A stretch of DNA of 64,000 nt from Paenibacillus abyssi. GTDB taxonomy: Bacteria > Bacillota > Bacilli > Paenibacillales > Paenibacillaceae. The translations under genes and the position numbers were made by a program. The stretch is taken from NCBI RefSeq assembly GCF_014640295.1, contig NZ_BMGR01000004.1:62001-126000 (forward strand), read 5' to 3'. The notes under the pieces are model-generated. The model ran no database searches. It worked only from the letters and a program-made list of their open reading frames with translations, and had not been told where the DNA came from. Within the stretch, counting starts at the first letter, position 1, and each line of letters begins with the position of its first letter. This document shows, piece after piece, positions 1-8,393 of this stretch.

Positions 1-904
1 TGCCGATATCATGTCCCTCCGCGACGATCCGCTTGCCCAGCTCGGGGTGCTTTTTCAATTTCTTTCCAATGACAAAAAAAGTCGCTTTTGTATCATGCTT
101 TTTCAACAGGTTCAAAATCTGTGCTGTATGCTCGGGATCGGGTCCGTCGTCAAAGGTCAAAGCAATCCTATTTTTATGGATCGTTACTTTTTCTATAAAT
201 TTTGGTTTCGACACCTTTTGGATGTACGGCTTAAAATCGCTTGTTTTGCAAATCAGCTTGGATCTGCCCAGCAGGCTGTCATCCCTGACTCTCCAAGTGT
301 GATGCCCCGGCGTTTTTCTTCTGATGCATGCATAGTTATATTTGTCTGTCGTATACACTTTATAGCCTTTTTGAACGGATGCCTTTATAAATTGGTAATC
401 TTCGCTAACGTTCAGCTCAGGGAACTTTACCTTTTGCTGAATCTTTTTCTTAAAAACCAGTGTAGCTCCCTTTATCCCCCCTGGAGTGAATACAAATTTA
501 TTTTCTTCGCCGTGCAGGTGGACAGCAAGTTTTTTGTCTTTTTCAAAATAGACGAAGACAGATCTTTTGCATACGATATCCGCTTTCTGCTTTTCAATCT
601 CTCTGATTTGCCGTTTAAGATATTTTGATGCATAGTAATCGTCGTCATCGAATTTCGCAATGAGGTCATACTTGGACTTGCGCACACCATAATTCAGGCA
701 TCCCCCAAGACTTGTCGATTCCGGCAGGCGATATATCGATACCCCTTGGGAACCCTTCGCTCTTTGCTCCCACTTTTTTTGATCCATATCATCCCGGTTT
801 AAAATGACAATGAGCTCCTTTTCTTTTACGTCCTGTCTCTCATAATTTTTGAATACATTCTCAATAAAGTGCTGTCTCATCGTACAACATATGATAGAGA
901 TCAA
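1..904 (-). CDS. Glycosyltransferase family 2 / NodB polysaccharide deacetylase fusion (3' end cut by window)
   Basis: Reading frame is open from a TTG at 904 to the window edge (about 301 codons). The TTG is chosen because a GGAGGTGG site sits 5 nt upstream; an internal ATG at 880 lacks one. Residues 1-230 look like a GT-A glycosyltransferase: hydrophobic start MISIICCTMRQ and a DDDD acidic metal/nucleotide-sugar site near residues 86-89. From about residue 250 a NodB/CE4 deacetylase domain begins with TFDDGPDPEHT and ATFFVIGKK; the sequence is cut at GHDIG, just before the metal-binding His motif. A role in making and N-deacetylating a cell-surface or spore glycan is inference. It follows the YcaO gene in the same direction, separated by a perfect hairpin, so it may be a separate unit. 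Fusion of the two domains in one chain is the notable point. Confidence 0.8.
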   Translation of the reverse strand, partial: MISIICCTMRQHFIENVFKNYERQDVKEKELIVILNRDDMDQKKWEQRAKGSQGVSIYRLPESTSLGGCLNYGVRKSKYDLIAKFDDDDYYASKYLKRQIREIEKQKADIVCKRSVFVYFEKDKKLAVHLHGEENKFVFTPGGIKGATLVFKKKIQQKVKFPELNVSEDYQFIKASVQKGYKVYTTDKYNYACIRRKTPGHHTWRVRDDSLLGRSKLICKTSDFKPYIQKVSKPKFIEKVTIHKNRIALTFDDGPDPEHTAQILNLLKKHDTKATFFVIGKKLKKHPELGKRIVAEGHDIG

Positions 905-1019
905 ATTAACCACCTCCGATAGGAAGAAACTCCGATTATGTGCTCATATTTATCTATGAGAAATCTTGTTGATTTGCGTGTGTGGTAACACAATTAAGAG
1001 TAAATAAGGCATAAATCAC

Positions 1020-1055
1020 AAATTCAGCAGGCAATCGAAATTGCCTGCTGAATTT
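1020..1055 (-). terminator. Perfect 15-bp hairpin after the YcaO gene
   Basis: Arms 1020-1034 and 1041-1055 are perfectly complementary with a 6-nt loop. It lies 36 nt past the YcaO stop. The following minus-strand sequence has only a weak T-rich stretch, so it is a likely but not ideal intrinsic terminator or attenuator before the glycosyltransferase gene. Confidence 0.55.
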
Positions 1056-1090
1056 AATTCTGGTTCTCTAGTAACCTTGGCGCTCACGGC

Positions 1091-3031
1091 TTACGGAAAC
1101 GGATGCGGATACGGATTGAGCTGCTCAAACGTCAACGGCTGCTTTGCATACCCAAGCCTCATAGGAACGTTCAACACTCTGTCCAGCCCTGACAAACGGA
1201 TAAGGTGATGCCCGAATGTCATCGGCAGCATGCCTGGAATAAGCACCTTCACGCAATACAGGCCGTTTCGCTGAATCTCCGGCGTTGTCTGGTCGACTAC
1301 AATGACATCGAGATTTAAACGCCTGAATTGCTGTAAAAGATCTTTTAGATCGTCGGTTAAATCCGTATGTTGCGGCCTTTGCTTGAACGCCTCTTCAAAC
1401 GTAAGGAGGGGGCGATGATCATCCAGCAAAAATTGCAGCCGTCCCTCCGCCTGGCGCACGCTATATAATAAGGCATGATCCTCCATCCGCCTTACCAGCG
1501 ATGAATCATGGACCATCTGCACATACGCCTCATGGCTGCCCTCAAGCCTCTCCTCCAGCATTCTCATCATGCCGGAGAGCTCAAATATTGCGCTCTTCGC
1601 AGCCCGTACCGGATCCACATGAGCTCCTGCCGCGCATATGATATTCGCTCCCTTATGACCCCTATTTTTTGCAATCGCCAACACGCTCGGAATCCCGTTT
1701 TCCATCGTCGTATTGAATAGAAGCACATCAAACCCCGCCGCCTCCAAACGGCCTATCATCAGCAGCAATTCCTTATCGTCCGAGGAATGTGGATCCAGGC
1801 GGGGGACAGGCAGTTTCGCGTACCAGGTCATCAGAAAGGAATCACGCTCCACCACTTCCAAAATCCCGTAAAATACAGCCTCCTCCAAGCTGCCTCCCAA
1901 TGCGCAGCCGTTGGAGGTCTCATGGACATAGCTGCCCCCAAAACCCAGGCTGTAATAAGCGAGCTGTTCCGGGAGCAGAATCGAACGCTCCTGTTGCATC
2001 GAGTATCCCCATACCCAATCGATCAGGCGGGAAGCATCAAACGGTTCAAATGGGAAGTCCGGCTGCTCATACTGTTCTTTCGAATACACCCCGACTGTAA
2101 CGGGGTCAAGTGCCCGTTCCGATAAGTTGCGGTATGCATCTCGTATGACAGTCCGTTTGCCGCGCGGCGACATGCCGCAGTGGCGCTCCAATCCCTCCAG
2201 CATGGCAGTCAGTTCGCTTTCCGCGTAAGAATGAGTCCGGCCTGCCGTAACCTCATTGTCCAGGGAGGACGGCAAATTCACGCAGACAACGGCAAAGGGC
2301 GATACAAGATCATCCATTTTATCATTGAACAGCCCCGTCCGGGTGTCCAGATAGTCTCTGGCCATAACTGCTTTTAGTTCGTTCAACGGTATACTGCGGT
2401 ATATCCCCTCACTGGGCTTGGGGTTCGGCTTCAGTGAAATCCGGGTGATAGCAGAGGAATCATCAGGCAGCCGACTGCATATCGAACACAGCGGATCCGG
2501 CAGAAATCCGTGAAGTGAAGTCTCCAACGTATCCAGGTTAACCAGATAGACCCTTCCTTCCGTCAGCGCTTGCTTCCCCTGCATCGCCTTCATGGCTTCC
2601 GCGGCAATCAAGCCGCCCACCTGTAAAAACCCCATACGCGAGACCTGGACGGCATGCAGAATTTCACCATCCATCAGCAGCTTCATTTGAAGCTCAAGCA
2701 TCTCCTCCCGATCACGTCCGGCCATTAATCGCCTCGTGTCCGCACACTGGGAGCAGCCCGGCTTGCCCGGACGCACGAGTGGACCGACCACCCCTTCGTT
2801 AAATGAAATAAATCCGCTAAGCCACGGAATCCCCGTCCGCTGCAGCAGCTCTTCGGCCTTTTGATAATCGGAAGGCCGCCAATGATCGCTCAGCACTAAC
2901 ACAAATGATGTCTTATCCGGTACACCCGCATTGAAATCGGCCTGACGAATAACCTCGAACTGGCCTGACAGTGCCTCCCGTACAATCTCCGCGAGTTGTC
3001 CTTCCCCGACTACCGCCAAAATACCGCTCAA
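1091..3031 (-). CDS. TOMM/azoline cyclodehydratase: fused E1-like docking domain and YcaO domain
   Basis: A 646-residue protein starting at TTG 3031 behind AAGGAGG. Residues about 1-190 resemble the E1/ThiF-like partner (C protein) that binds a leader peptide; they carry paired cysteines CSQC and CSIC, typical structural zinc ligands. Residues about 215-646 are a YcaO domain: ATP-site signatures include a Ser-x3-Glu helix ending in EVVERD and a LEGLERH helix. The protein ends in PYPHPFP, the Pro-rich C-terminus typical of azoline-forming YcaO proteins. Known members convert Cys/Ser/Thr of a precursor peptide into thiazolines or oxazolines. No dehydrogenase, protease, exporter or clear precursor is beside it; in Bacillus heterocycloanthracin systems the precursor can be encoded far away. 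A 36-codon Cys/Ser/Gly peptide is divergently encoded about 175 bp away. Function strong at family level, product unknown. Confidence 0.88.
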   Translation of the reverse strand: MSGILAVVGEGQLAEIVREALSGQFEVIRQADFNAGVPDKTSFVLVLSDHWRPSDYQKAEELLQRTGIPWLSGFISFNEGVVGPLVRPGKPGCSQCADTRRLMAGRDREEMLELQMKLLMDGEILHAVQVSRMGFLQVGGLIAAEAMKAMQGKQALTEGRVYLVNLDTLETSLHGFLPDPLCSICSRLPDDSSAITRISLKPNPKPSEGIYRSIPLNELKAVMARDYLDTRTGLFNDKMDDLVSPFAVVCVNLPSSLDNEVTAGRTHSYAESELTAMLEGLERHCGMSPRGKRTVIRDAYRNLSERALDPVTVGVYSKEQYEQPDFPFEPFDASRLIDWVWGYSMQQERSILLPEQLAYYSLGFGGSYVHETSNGCALGGSLEEAVFYGILEVVERDSFLMTWYAKLPVPRLDPHSSDDKELLLMIGRLEAAGFDVLLFNTTMENGIPSVLAIAKNRGHKGANIICAAGAHVDPVRAAKSAIFELSGMMRMLEERLEGSHEAYVQMVHDSSLVRRMEDHALLYSVRQAEGRLQFLLDDHRPLLTFEEAFKQRPQHTDLTDDLKDLLQQFRRLNLDVIVVDQTTPEIQRNGLYCVKVLIPGMLPMTFGHHLIRLSGLDRVLNVPMRLGYAKQPLTFEQLNPYPHPFP

Positions 3032-3147
3032 CTGTGATTCCTCCTTGGTGAAAATAATGAACCTGTGTCCACCGTGGTCTCACAGGAAATCGCGATGGGT
3101 ATTAATCCATTCTTCTGTTCGTTCGGCTCATATGGACTTTTGTACAG

Positions 3148-3174
3148 ACATTATATTCCCGGCATGCATAGGTT
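3148..3174 (+). promoter_or_regulatory. Possible sigma-K-like promoter of the small YjcZ-like gene
   Basis: An ACA at 3148-3150 is followed 16 nt later by CATAGGTTG (3167-3175), near the mother-cell sigma-K pattern AC-N16/17-CATAnnnTA. It lies 30 nt before the Shine-Dalgarno of the small gene. A TATAAT-like box for the YcaO gene (3150-3155 on the minus strand) overlaps it. Pattern match only. Confidence 0.3.
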
Positions 3175-3205
3175 GTGTTATCAAAGGTGAAAGGGGGCCC
3201 TACAC

Positions 3206-3316
3206 ATGGGATTCGCAGGTTCTTGCAGTTGCTTTGGCGGCATATTTACGAGCGTAGGTGTAATTCTTGTTCTCTTTATCCTGCTCGTCATCATTTCTCG
3301 TGCATTTGTGATCTAA
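3206..3316 (+). CDS. YjcZ-like small membrane peptide (36 aa), Gly/Ser/Cys-rich head
   Basis: ATG at 3206 follows AAAGGGGG. The product begins MGFAGSCSCFGGIF and continues as one hydrophobic helix (about residues 17-30) ending in ISRAFVI. This plan, a glycine/cysteine-rich head and a single Val/Leu/Ile helix, is that of the YjcZ family of tiny sporulation proteins of Bacillus and Paenibacillus. A strong intrinsic terminator follows. Its position facing a cyclodehydratase gene, and its Cys/Ser-rich head, leave open that it is a modified peptide, but the family reading is preferred. It is too short for most gene callers. Confidence 0.7.
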   Translation: MGFAGSCSCFGGIFTSVGVILVLFILLVIISRAFVI

Positions 3317-3335
3317 ACTCCTCCCCCGCAACCAA

Positions 3336-3368
3336 GAAGACCGCTCAAATTGAGCGGTCTTCTTTTTT
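3336..3368 (+). terminator. Strong intrinsic terminator after the small peptide gene
   Basis: Twelve-bp perfect stem (3336-3347 with 3351-3362), three-base loop, then six T. It ends at the stop codon of the convergent gene at 3367, so it may also work in reverse for the minus-strand locus, with a poorer T tract. Confidence 0.85.
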
Positions 3369-4698
3369 ATGCAATCGTCGGGTTCTGCTTGCCATTGTCT
3401 GACCCCAGAACCTGCAGCTGCTCCTGCTCGACGAGCCGCTCTGTAAAGAACAACATCCCCCGTTTAAACGCAGCCATCCCGTAAAGCATGGAGCTCCAAT
3501 CAATCAGCGTGATCTTCGTTGGATACCAGCGCTCCGGCAGCTCCAGATGCCACCAGGAATAACGGTGCAAGCCGTATTGATAAGCCGCACGGAATTTCTG
3601 TTCATCCGCTCTGTCATCCGGATTGGTATAGCTGTCATATGGAATATGCAGTTGATACATCGCATACAGATCATAGATGCCTGCAGGGTAAACCGGCAGG
3701 AAACCTGCTACAATATAAGCGGAGGCAATATTGTGCGGTGAATTGCCGATCTTATCCGCATGGTATCCCCCGAACAGCCCGTCATTAGGGCCGGCCCCGT
3801 AACCCCACACATAGGATGGCACATCCTCAAGCTCCTTCCACTTCATACGGTCGGCCAAGCATGCATTGGCGAAATAATCGCGGTACGTCGGGCTGGCCGC
3901 ATATTCCGGAACGAGATAGAACGGAAATTGATGCACAAAAGAAGACAGAAACGCCTTGTGATTGGTTGTCGTATCCGTCAGCACCGTAATATCCCGGTAT
4001 TGTGCCTTCGGCAGCTCATTGATCCGCTCTTCTGCGAAATTATTGTACCACAGATCTTGAATATCCTTGTTTTCCGGCTGTCCGAGCAGTGCAAGATAAG
4101 AGACCAATACGTATTCATTGTATGCAGGCAATGGCGCAGTGCCCATGCCATTCTTGACAATCATATTAATTACGCCCTTGTCTTTATCCGCAACCACGAC
4201 GCGCCAATCGATTGATTTCAGCAGATCATATGCCGTTACGGCTATGTCGGGCGCGCTTTCCTTAAAGTGCTGGCCGGCGAATAGCGCGCCGGCAACCAGC
4301 AATGACGTATCGATGGTGGAAATTTCCGAATGGAGATTTTCTCCCGTTTCCATATGGACAAAATGAGCGTAAAATCCGGTGAATGTATCACGCGCCGGAT
4401 GGCAGCCCTCAATTTCGCCCAGCACCCCGCGCAGCGTAATTCGCACCTTCTCGGCCGCATTGTCGTCCCAACCTTCCAGATCGGCAACACAGAGACTGAT
4501 GAGGCCTACCCCTGTAGCGGCAATCGAGCATCTATCCTCCGGATTATTTTCAAATGTCATATAGGCATCGCCGTACAAACCCGTTCGCGGATGTCGGGCC
4601 GCGTCGATTAAAGCATACGAATCCTGATATTGACGATCAAAGAAAGCTTTCACATTAGCCGGCAGTGCCTTGTAAACATCAGTATTTTGATTATTCAT
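3367..4698 (-). CDS. Cytoplasmic GH144-like (alpha/alpha)6-barrel protein
   Basis: A 443-residue protein without signal peptide, ATG at 4698 behind AAGGGGAT. Motifs run parallel to the GH144-type lipoprotein at 8394: here CSIAATGVGLISL, TGFYAHFVHM, EISTIDTSLLVAGALFAG and SIDW; there SSVASVGFGLTAL, NGFFYHFLNM, EVSIIDTAIAINGAITAG and RVDW. A WGYGAGPNDG segment near residue 300 matches the WGLTASDGPHG region of the paralogue. So it is a paralogous glycoamylase-type barrel, probably an intracellular glucan/oligosaccharide hydrolase. Substrate is inferred from the locus. It is the last gene of the carbohydrate cluster, 14 nt after the GH35 gene. It may belong to a related GH family not named here. 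Confidence 0.65.
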   Translation of the reverse strand: MNNQNTDVYKALPANVKAFFDRQYQDSYALIDAARHPRTGLYGDAYMTFENNPEDRCSIAATGVGLISLCVADLEGWDDNAAEKVRITLRGVLGEIEGCHPARDTFTGFYAHFVHMETGENLHSEISTIDTSLLVAGALFAGQHFKESAPDIAVTAYDLLKSIDWRVVVADKDKGVINMIVKNGMGTAPLPAYNEYVLVSYLALLGQPENKDIQDLWYNNFAEERINELPKAQYRDITVLTDTTTNHKAFLSSFVHQFPFYLVPEYAASPTYRDYFANACLADRMKWKELEDVPSYVWGYGAGPNDGLFGGYHADKIGNSPHNIASAYIVAGFLPVYPAGIYDLYAMYQLHIPYDSYTNPDDRADEQKFRAAYQYGLHRYSWWHLELPERWYPTKITLIDWSSMLYGMAAFKRGMLFFTERLVEQEQLQVLGSDNGKQNPTIA

Positions 4699-4712
4699 AT
4701 GATATCCCCTTT

Positions 4713-7127
4713 TTATGATCCGAATCGAATGTCAAGATGGTCGTCCACCTTGGCGTGTTTTTTGGATGTAATTAATGTGATATTCCCTTTTTGTTCCAGG
4801 GTATACGCTTCGCCTGGCTCGATTGTTCTTTCCGTTTCAAGTGCGATGACATCTTCACTTTGCGTTAATCGGAACGTAAACGCCTCATCCGATACGTTCG
4901 TTATTTCCGCCGTTGAATAAACGATGGTCACGCCATGATAGGCAACATTCAAAGGCAGCATCACGCCGTCTTTGCTTGACAGTACGAATTTCCGTCCCTC
5001 AAATAGCTGTGTCCCATAATCGTAAAGCTGCATTTCCTTGTCAAATCCATCCAGATTAAGCAGATGAAGAAAGCGTTCACCGTCCTTGGTCGTCGTCGAT
5101 GTCATGAATATGCCAAGGTCCGGGCAATCATGGTAAAGGCCCGCCTTCGCTCCCAATCTTTCGAGCGCGGTCCGGAATAACGGGATATCACACCGGTACG
5201 CCGCGGCAATAACAACCGCTTTTCCGGCGCCGACCATCGATTCGAATGCGCATACCTCATTCGTATCATAGACACGCAGAATCGGTTTCGTGTCTCCATG
5301 ATCGAACACCTGAGCGGCATACGAGCGCACCTCCGGACGCGGCGCGGCCCAGCCCTCCGCATATAAAGAGAGGTAATAATGTCCGCTGTCTCTAAGCATG
5401 CCTCTCGGCTTGACGCCGAATGCGTCCGCCAGGATCCGGCATTCCTCTCCTTCCATATCATAGAGCGGTACTTCCCCGAATAAGAGAATGCTTCCTCCGG
5501 CTTTCATGTAGTCAACCAGCTTTTGTTGAATATGCGAATGCATATAACTTGCCGATGGAATCGTAATGACAGGTGTCCGCTTCGGATCAAGCGGCTTGTT
5601 CTGCACATCTACAGACCCGAACCGGTAACCGGCGAGCAGCATAGCACGCGCCATTATATCCCATGCCCCAGAATTACGGTTGGCTTCCAGGTTGGCAACA
5701 ATCTCGCTCATCCTCTCACTTTGCGGATACTTGTATTCCGTCATGTAGTAATCGGGTATAAATGCGAAAGCTACCTTATCATGCTCCTCTTCCATCACAG
5801 CCAATTTGTCCGCTACAGCCATCACCGTCTTATTGACGCGAGCCATTCTCGGGTAGGTATAGTTAAGCTCGCCATCCGGTCCGACCGGCGCTGCAAACCC
5901 ATGGCGCTCCCCTGTAAATGCGACACGGTCATTGCCGTCCCCAAGCTTCTGATCCATACGATAGTTATATCCGCCGCTGAACAGATAAAAATTAAGCAGC
6001 CGGTTGCCTTGGGCGATGCACATCCGTGTCTTGAAATCAACGGCCGAAGGATCATAACGCCCTCCATAGGTTTCACCGAAATTACCATCACCGCAGTTAA
6101 ACTCCAACGACGTTAATGGCTGATCCGGAAGATGGACCGCATCCATAAACCCGTTAATCAGATAAAGATCCTGGAATGTTTCCATATTTAAGTCGCCAAA
6201 ATAAATATCCGAGCCGGACAAGTAACCCGGTGCCTGGGTGTACGATTCATAAAGCTGGCTGATTCCGATCGGGTACGTTTTTCCTCTGCCATGCCCTGTG
6301 CCATGGATATTTACCAAAAATGGGATGTCCGTTACGCCGAACTCCTCTGCATACCTGCGGAGCTCAGCTACATAACCGGCAAAACGCCTGCGCATATAAT
6401 AGCCTAAATCATGAAGAAGCTGGGCGGCATACTCTTCTTCTGGAGACTGAACGGCTTTCTTTAGCCCTTCCTTTCGCTTCAGGCTGAAGGGATACCTCCG
6501 CTCCAGCGCCCAGGCATCATATTCCAGCTCCAGCCAGGAGGCAAAATGGCCCAGAACAGTGTCTGTCAAATCCGGCGAATTGCTGACCCATGAGAGCATG
6601 CCGATTTCATTGTCGAGCTGCACCCCGATAATATTGCCGCCCTTGCCATAAAGACGAACAGCCAGAACAGGCATAACCGCGGCATACCATTTCCGTGCTT
6701 CCTGAAGAAATTCCGGCGCCATATAATCGATTGTTTTGGTCGGAATCGGCCGATCATCCCACGTTACCGGCACGATGTCCGGGTGCTTCGTATACACCCA
6801 ATGCGGGAGGCCTTCGTTTTTCATCTCCGCCATGATAAACGGGCCCGGTCTAGCAATGAAATAAAGCCCATTCTCCTGACATAAATCGATAAACCCGCCA
6901 AGATCAAGCTCAGCACGCGTCTTTCCTTCCAGATCCACTTCACCCTCCACCGGCTCGTGGCATAACCAAGGAATATAAGAGGCGACGGCATTGAAGCCGG
7001 CTGCCTTCAGCTTATCGATGCGGTCCTGCCAATCCTTTCTCTCCAAGCGGTAGTAATGAATTTCACCGCACATAATCAATTGGGGCTTGCCGTCGATAAC
7101 AATCTGTTTATTTTTGATTTCTATCAA
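4713..7127 (-). CDS. GH35-family glycoside hydrolase/transglycosylase
   Basis: The chosen start is TTG 7127, 8 nt after GGGAGG; an ATG at 7148 would place that ribosome site inside the gene. The 804-residue product opens with a GH35 TIM barrel: GKPQLIMCGEIHYYR, ARPGPFIMAE, acid/base Glu in QLDNEIG (about residue 174), and a likely nucleophile in TSLEFNCG (about 342). C-terminal beta domains follow. There is no signal peptide, so it acts in the cytoplasm. GH35 is usually beta-galactosidase, but a family member from Ignavibacterium acts on beta-1,2-glucooligosaccharides; the two GH144-type neighbours favour that substrate here. An operator palindrome lies 37 nt upstream, so this gene and the next can be driven separately from the rest of the locus. 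Confidence 0.85.
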   Translation of the reverse strand: MIEIKNKQIVIDGKPQLIMCGEIHYYRLERKDWQDRIDKLKAAGFNAVASYIPWLCHEPVEGEVDLEGKTRAELDLGGFIDLCQENGLYFIARPGPFIMAEMKNEGLPHWVYTKHPDIVPVTWDDRPIPTKTIDYMAPEFLQEARKWYAAVMPVLAVRLYGKGGNIIGVQLDNEIGMLSWVSNSPDLTDTVLGHFASWLELEYDAWALERRYPFSLKRKEGLKKAVQSPEEEYAAQLLHDLGYYMRRRFAGYVAELRRYAEEFGVTDIPFLVNIHGTGHGRGKTYPIGISQLYESYTQAPGYLSGSDIYFGDLNMETFQDLYLINGFMDAVHLPDQPLTSLEFNCGDGNFGETYGGRYDPSAVDFKTRMCIAQGNRLLNFYLFSGGYNYRMDQKLGDGNDRVAFTGERHGFAAPVGPDGELNYTYPRMARVNKTVMAVADKLAVMEEEHDKVAFAFIPDYYMTEYKYPQSERMSEIVANLEANRNSGAWDIMARAMLLAGYRFGSVDVQNKPLDPKRTPVITIPSASYMHSHIQQKLVDYMKAGGSILLFGEVPLYDMEGEECRILADAFGVKPRGMLRDSGHYYLSLYAEGWAAPRPEVRSYAAQVFDHGDTKPILRVYDTNEVCAFESMVGAGKAVVIAAAYRCDIPLFRTALERLGAKAGLYHDCPDLGIFMTSTTTKDGERFLHLLNLDGFDKEMQLYDYGTQLFEGRKFVLSSKDGVMLPLNVAYHGVTIVYSTAEITNVSDEAFTFRLTQSEDVIALETERTIEPGEAYTLEQKGNITLITSKKHAKVDDHLDIRFGS

Positions 7128-7163
7128 TTTCGTTACCTCCCTTTTCATGTATAGAGAAGTTGT

Positions 7164-7173
7164 GAAACGTTTC
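7164..7173. promoter_or_regulatory. GAAACGTTTC operator upstream of the GH35 gene
   Basis: Perfect 10-bp palindrome, flanked as TGTGAAACGTTTCGATA. Identical cores occur at 23674, 23802, 25938 and 26025. The A/T-flanked CG-centred palindrome is typical of LacI-family operators, and a LacI gene lies immediately upstream in the transcription direction. Confidence 0.75.
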
Positions 7174-7292
7174 GATATACAGTTGAAAAAATAGAACCAA
7201 AGGAATGAAGGGGAACCGGACCAGCCAACACATCGTCCATCTGTGCTCCATGGACATTGCGGACGAATCCGGCAGCCTGTACTTCGGCTCGC

Positions 7293-8288
7293 TTACTCCT
7301 TCCTTTTTTGGACCGAATCGCGCAGCACAAGCTGCGTGGAAAACTTGTAGTAATCCTGTGTATCTTGACCTTCAAGAATCTGGAAGATCAAATGCGCAGC
7401 CAAAGCGCCGCGTTCGTATTTGGGCTGCATCACGGTTGTGAGTGCCGGACGAACGTATTGCGCCAGCTCAATATCGTCAAATCCAATGATCGAAACATCG
7501 GACGGAATCTCAATGCCATACTCCTTGAACGCTTTGATGCCTCCAATGGCCATCTCATCGTTCGCATACATAATGGCGGTCGGCAGATTTCCTTGAGCAA
7601 TCAGCATCTTGGTCATGCTGTAACCGTTATCCTGGTTAAACAGCCCGAACTGATGCAGCCGGCTTTTGCCGTCCAACCCGTGCTTGCGCAGCGCACTCTC
7701 ATAACCGCGCACCCGCTGGACATGCAGGCTGCCGATCGAGTTGCCGCTTATAAACGCAATATCCCGATGCCCCTGCTCAATTAAATATTCCGCCGCCATA
7801 TGGCAGCCCTCTTCATTATCCACTTCAATACTCACGACAAAATCACTGTCTACCTTCCGGTCCAACAAAATGATCGGGAATTCCTTCCTTGCCGATTGAA
7901 TAATAATATCTTCATCGATATTGTGTGACAAAACAATGGCACCGTCGACCCGTTTCTCCGTCAAAAATTTGACCGCTGTGGAGGTTTCCTCCCCAACTGA
8001 GCTGCATGCAAGCAAATCGTAGCCCTTGGACAGTGTGACCTCCTGAATGCCTTTCACCAATTCTGCATAATGAGGGCCGGCCAAATCGGTGACGATGATT
8101 GCGATCGTACGTGTGCTGTTTTTTTTCAAGTCGGATGCCAGGCCATTTTTTTGATAGTTCAGCTGACGAGCTGCGTCCATGATCTTTTGTTTCGTTTTTT
8201 TGCTTACCTTGGCATGGTTATTCAAGGCGTAGGAAACTGTCGATATTGATACGCCCGCCATTTTCGCGACATCTTTGATCGTAGCCAT
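7293..8288 (-). CDS. LacI-family transcriptional regulator of the carbohydrate locus
   Basis: A 331-residue protein with ATG at 8288 behind GAGGAGA. Residues 1-50 are a classic LacI helix-turn-helix and hinge: TIKDVAKMAGVSISTVSYAL, then ending near NYQKNGLA. Residues about 60-331 form a periplasmic-binding-protein-like sugar sensor (IIVTDLAGPHYAELVKGI, IEVDNEEG, ISGNSIGSLHVQRVRGY, IIGFDDIELA). It lies inside the cluster between the GH144 lipoprotein and GH35 genes. The five GAAACGTTTC sites are the obvious binding candidates; none lies directly before its own start, so it is probably transcribed with the locus. Inducer is unknown, probably an oligosaccharide made by the cluster enzymes. Confidence 0.92.
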   Translation of the reverse strand: MATIKDVAKMAGVSISTVSYALNNHAKVSKKTKQKIMDAARQLNYQKNGLASDLKKNSTRTIAIIVTDLAGPHYAELVKGIQEVTLSKGYDLLACSSVGEETSTAVKFLTEKRVDGAIVLSHNIDEDIIIQSARKEFPIILLDRKVDSDFVVSIEVDNEEGCHMAAEYLIEQGHRDIAFISGNSIGSLHVQRVRGYESALRKHGLDGKSRLHQFGLFNQDNGYSMTKMLIAQGNLPTAIMYANDEMAIGGIKAFKEYGIEIPSDVSIIGFDDIELAQYVRPALTTVMQPKYERGALAAHLIFQILEGQDTQDYYKFSTQLVLRDSVQKRKE

Positions 8289-8393
8289 GGTTGTCTCCTC
8301 ATCTTAAAACTAGTAGCTTTCCGGGATTTTTAAACTATACATTCTTCATAACGGACTCGTAAACCTTCTTTCTGCATACGAAGTGAGTCTATT

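Noticed and set aside
3045-3257. Plus-strand 70-codon frame before the YjcZ-like gene, as a TOMM precursor
   Set aside because: No ribosome site, no leader-like segment, and it overlaps the better supported 36-codon gene in another frame.
5523-6116. A 197-codon plus-strand frame inside the GH35 gene
   Set aside because: Antisense shadow of a well-supported enzyme gene; no ribosome site and no family features. The same applies to long antisense frames at 14264-14872 and 58858-59685.
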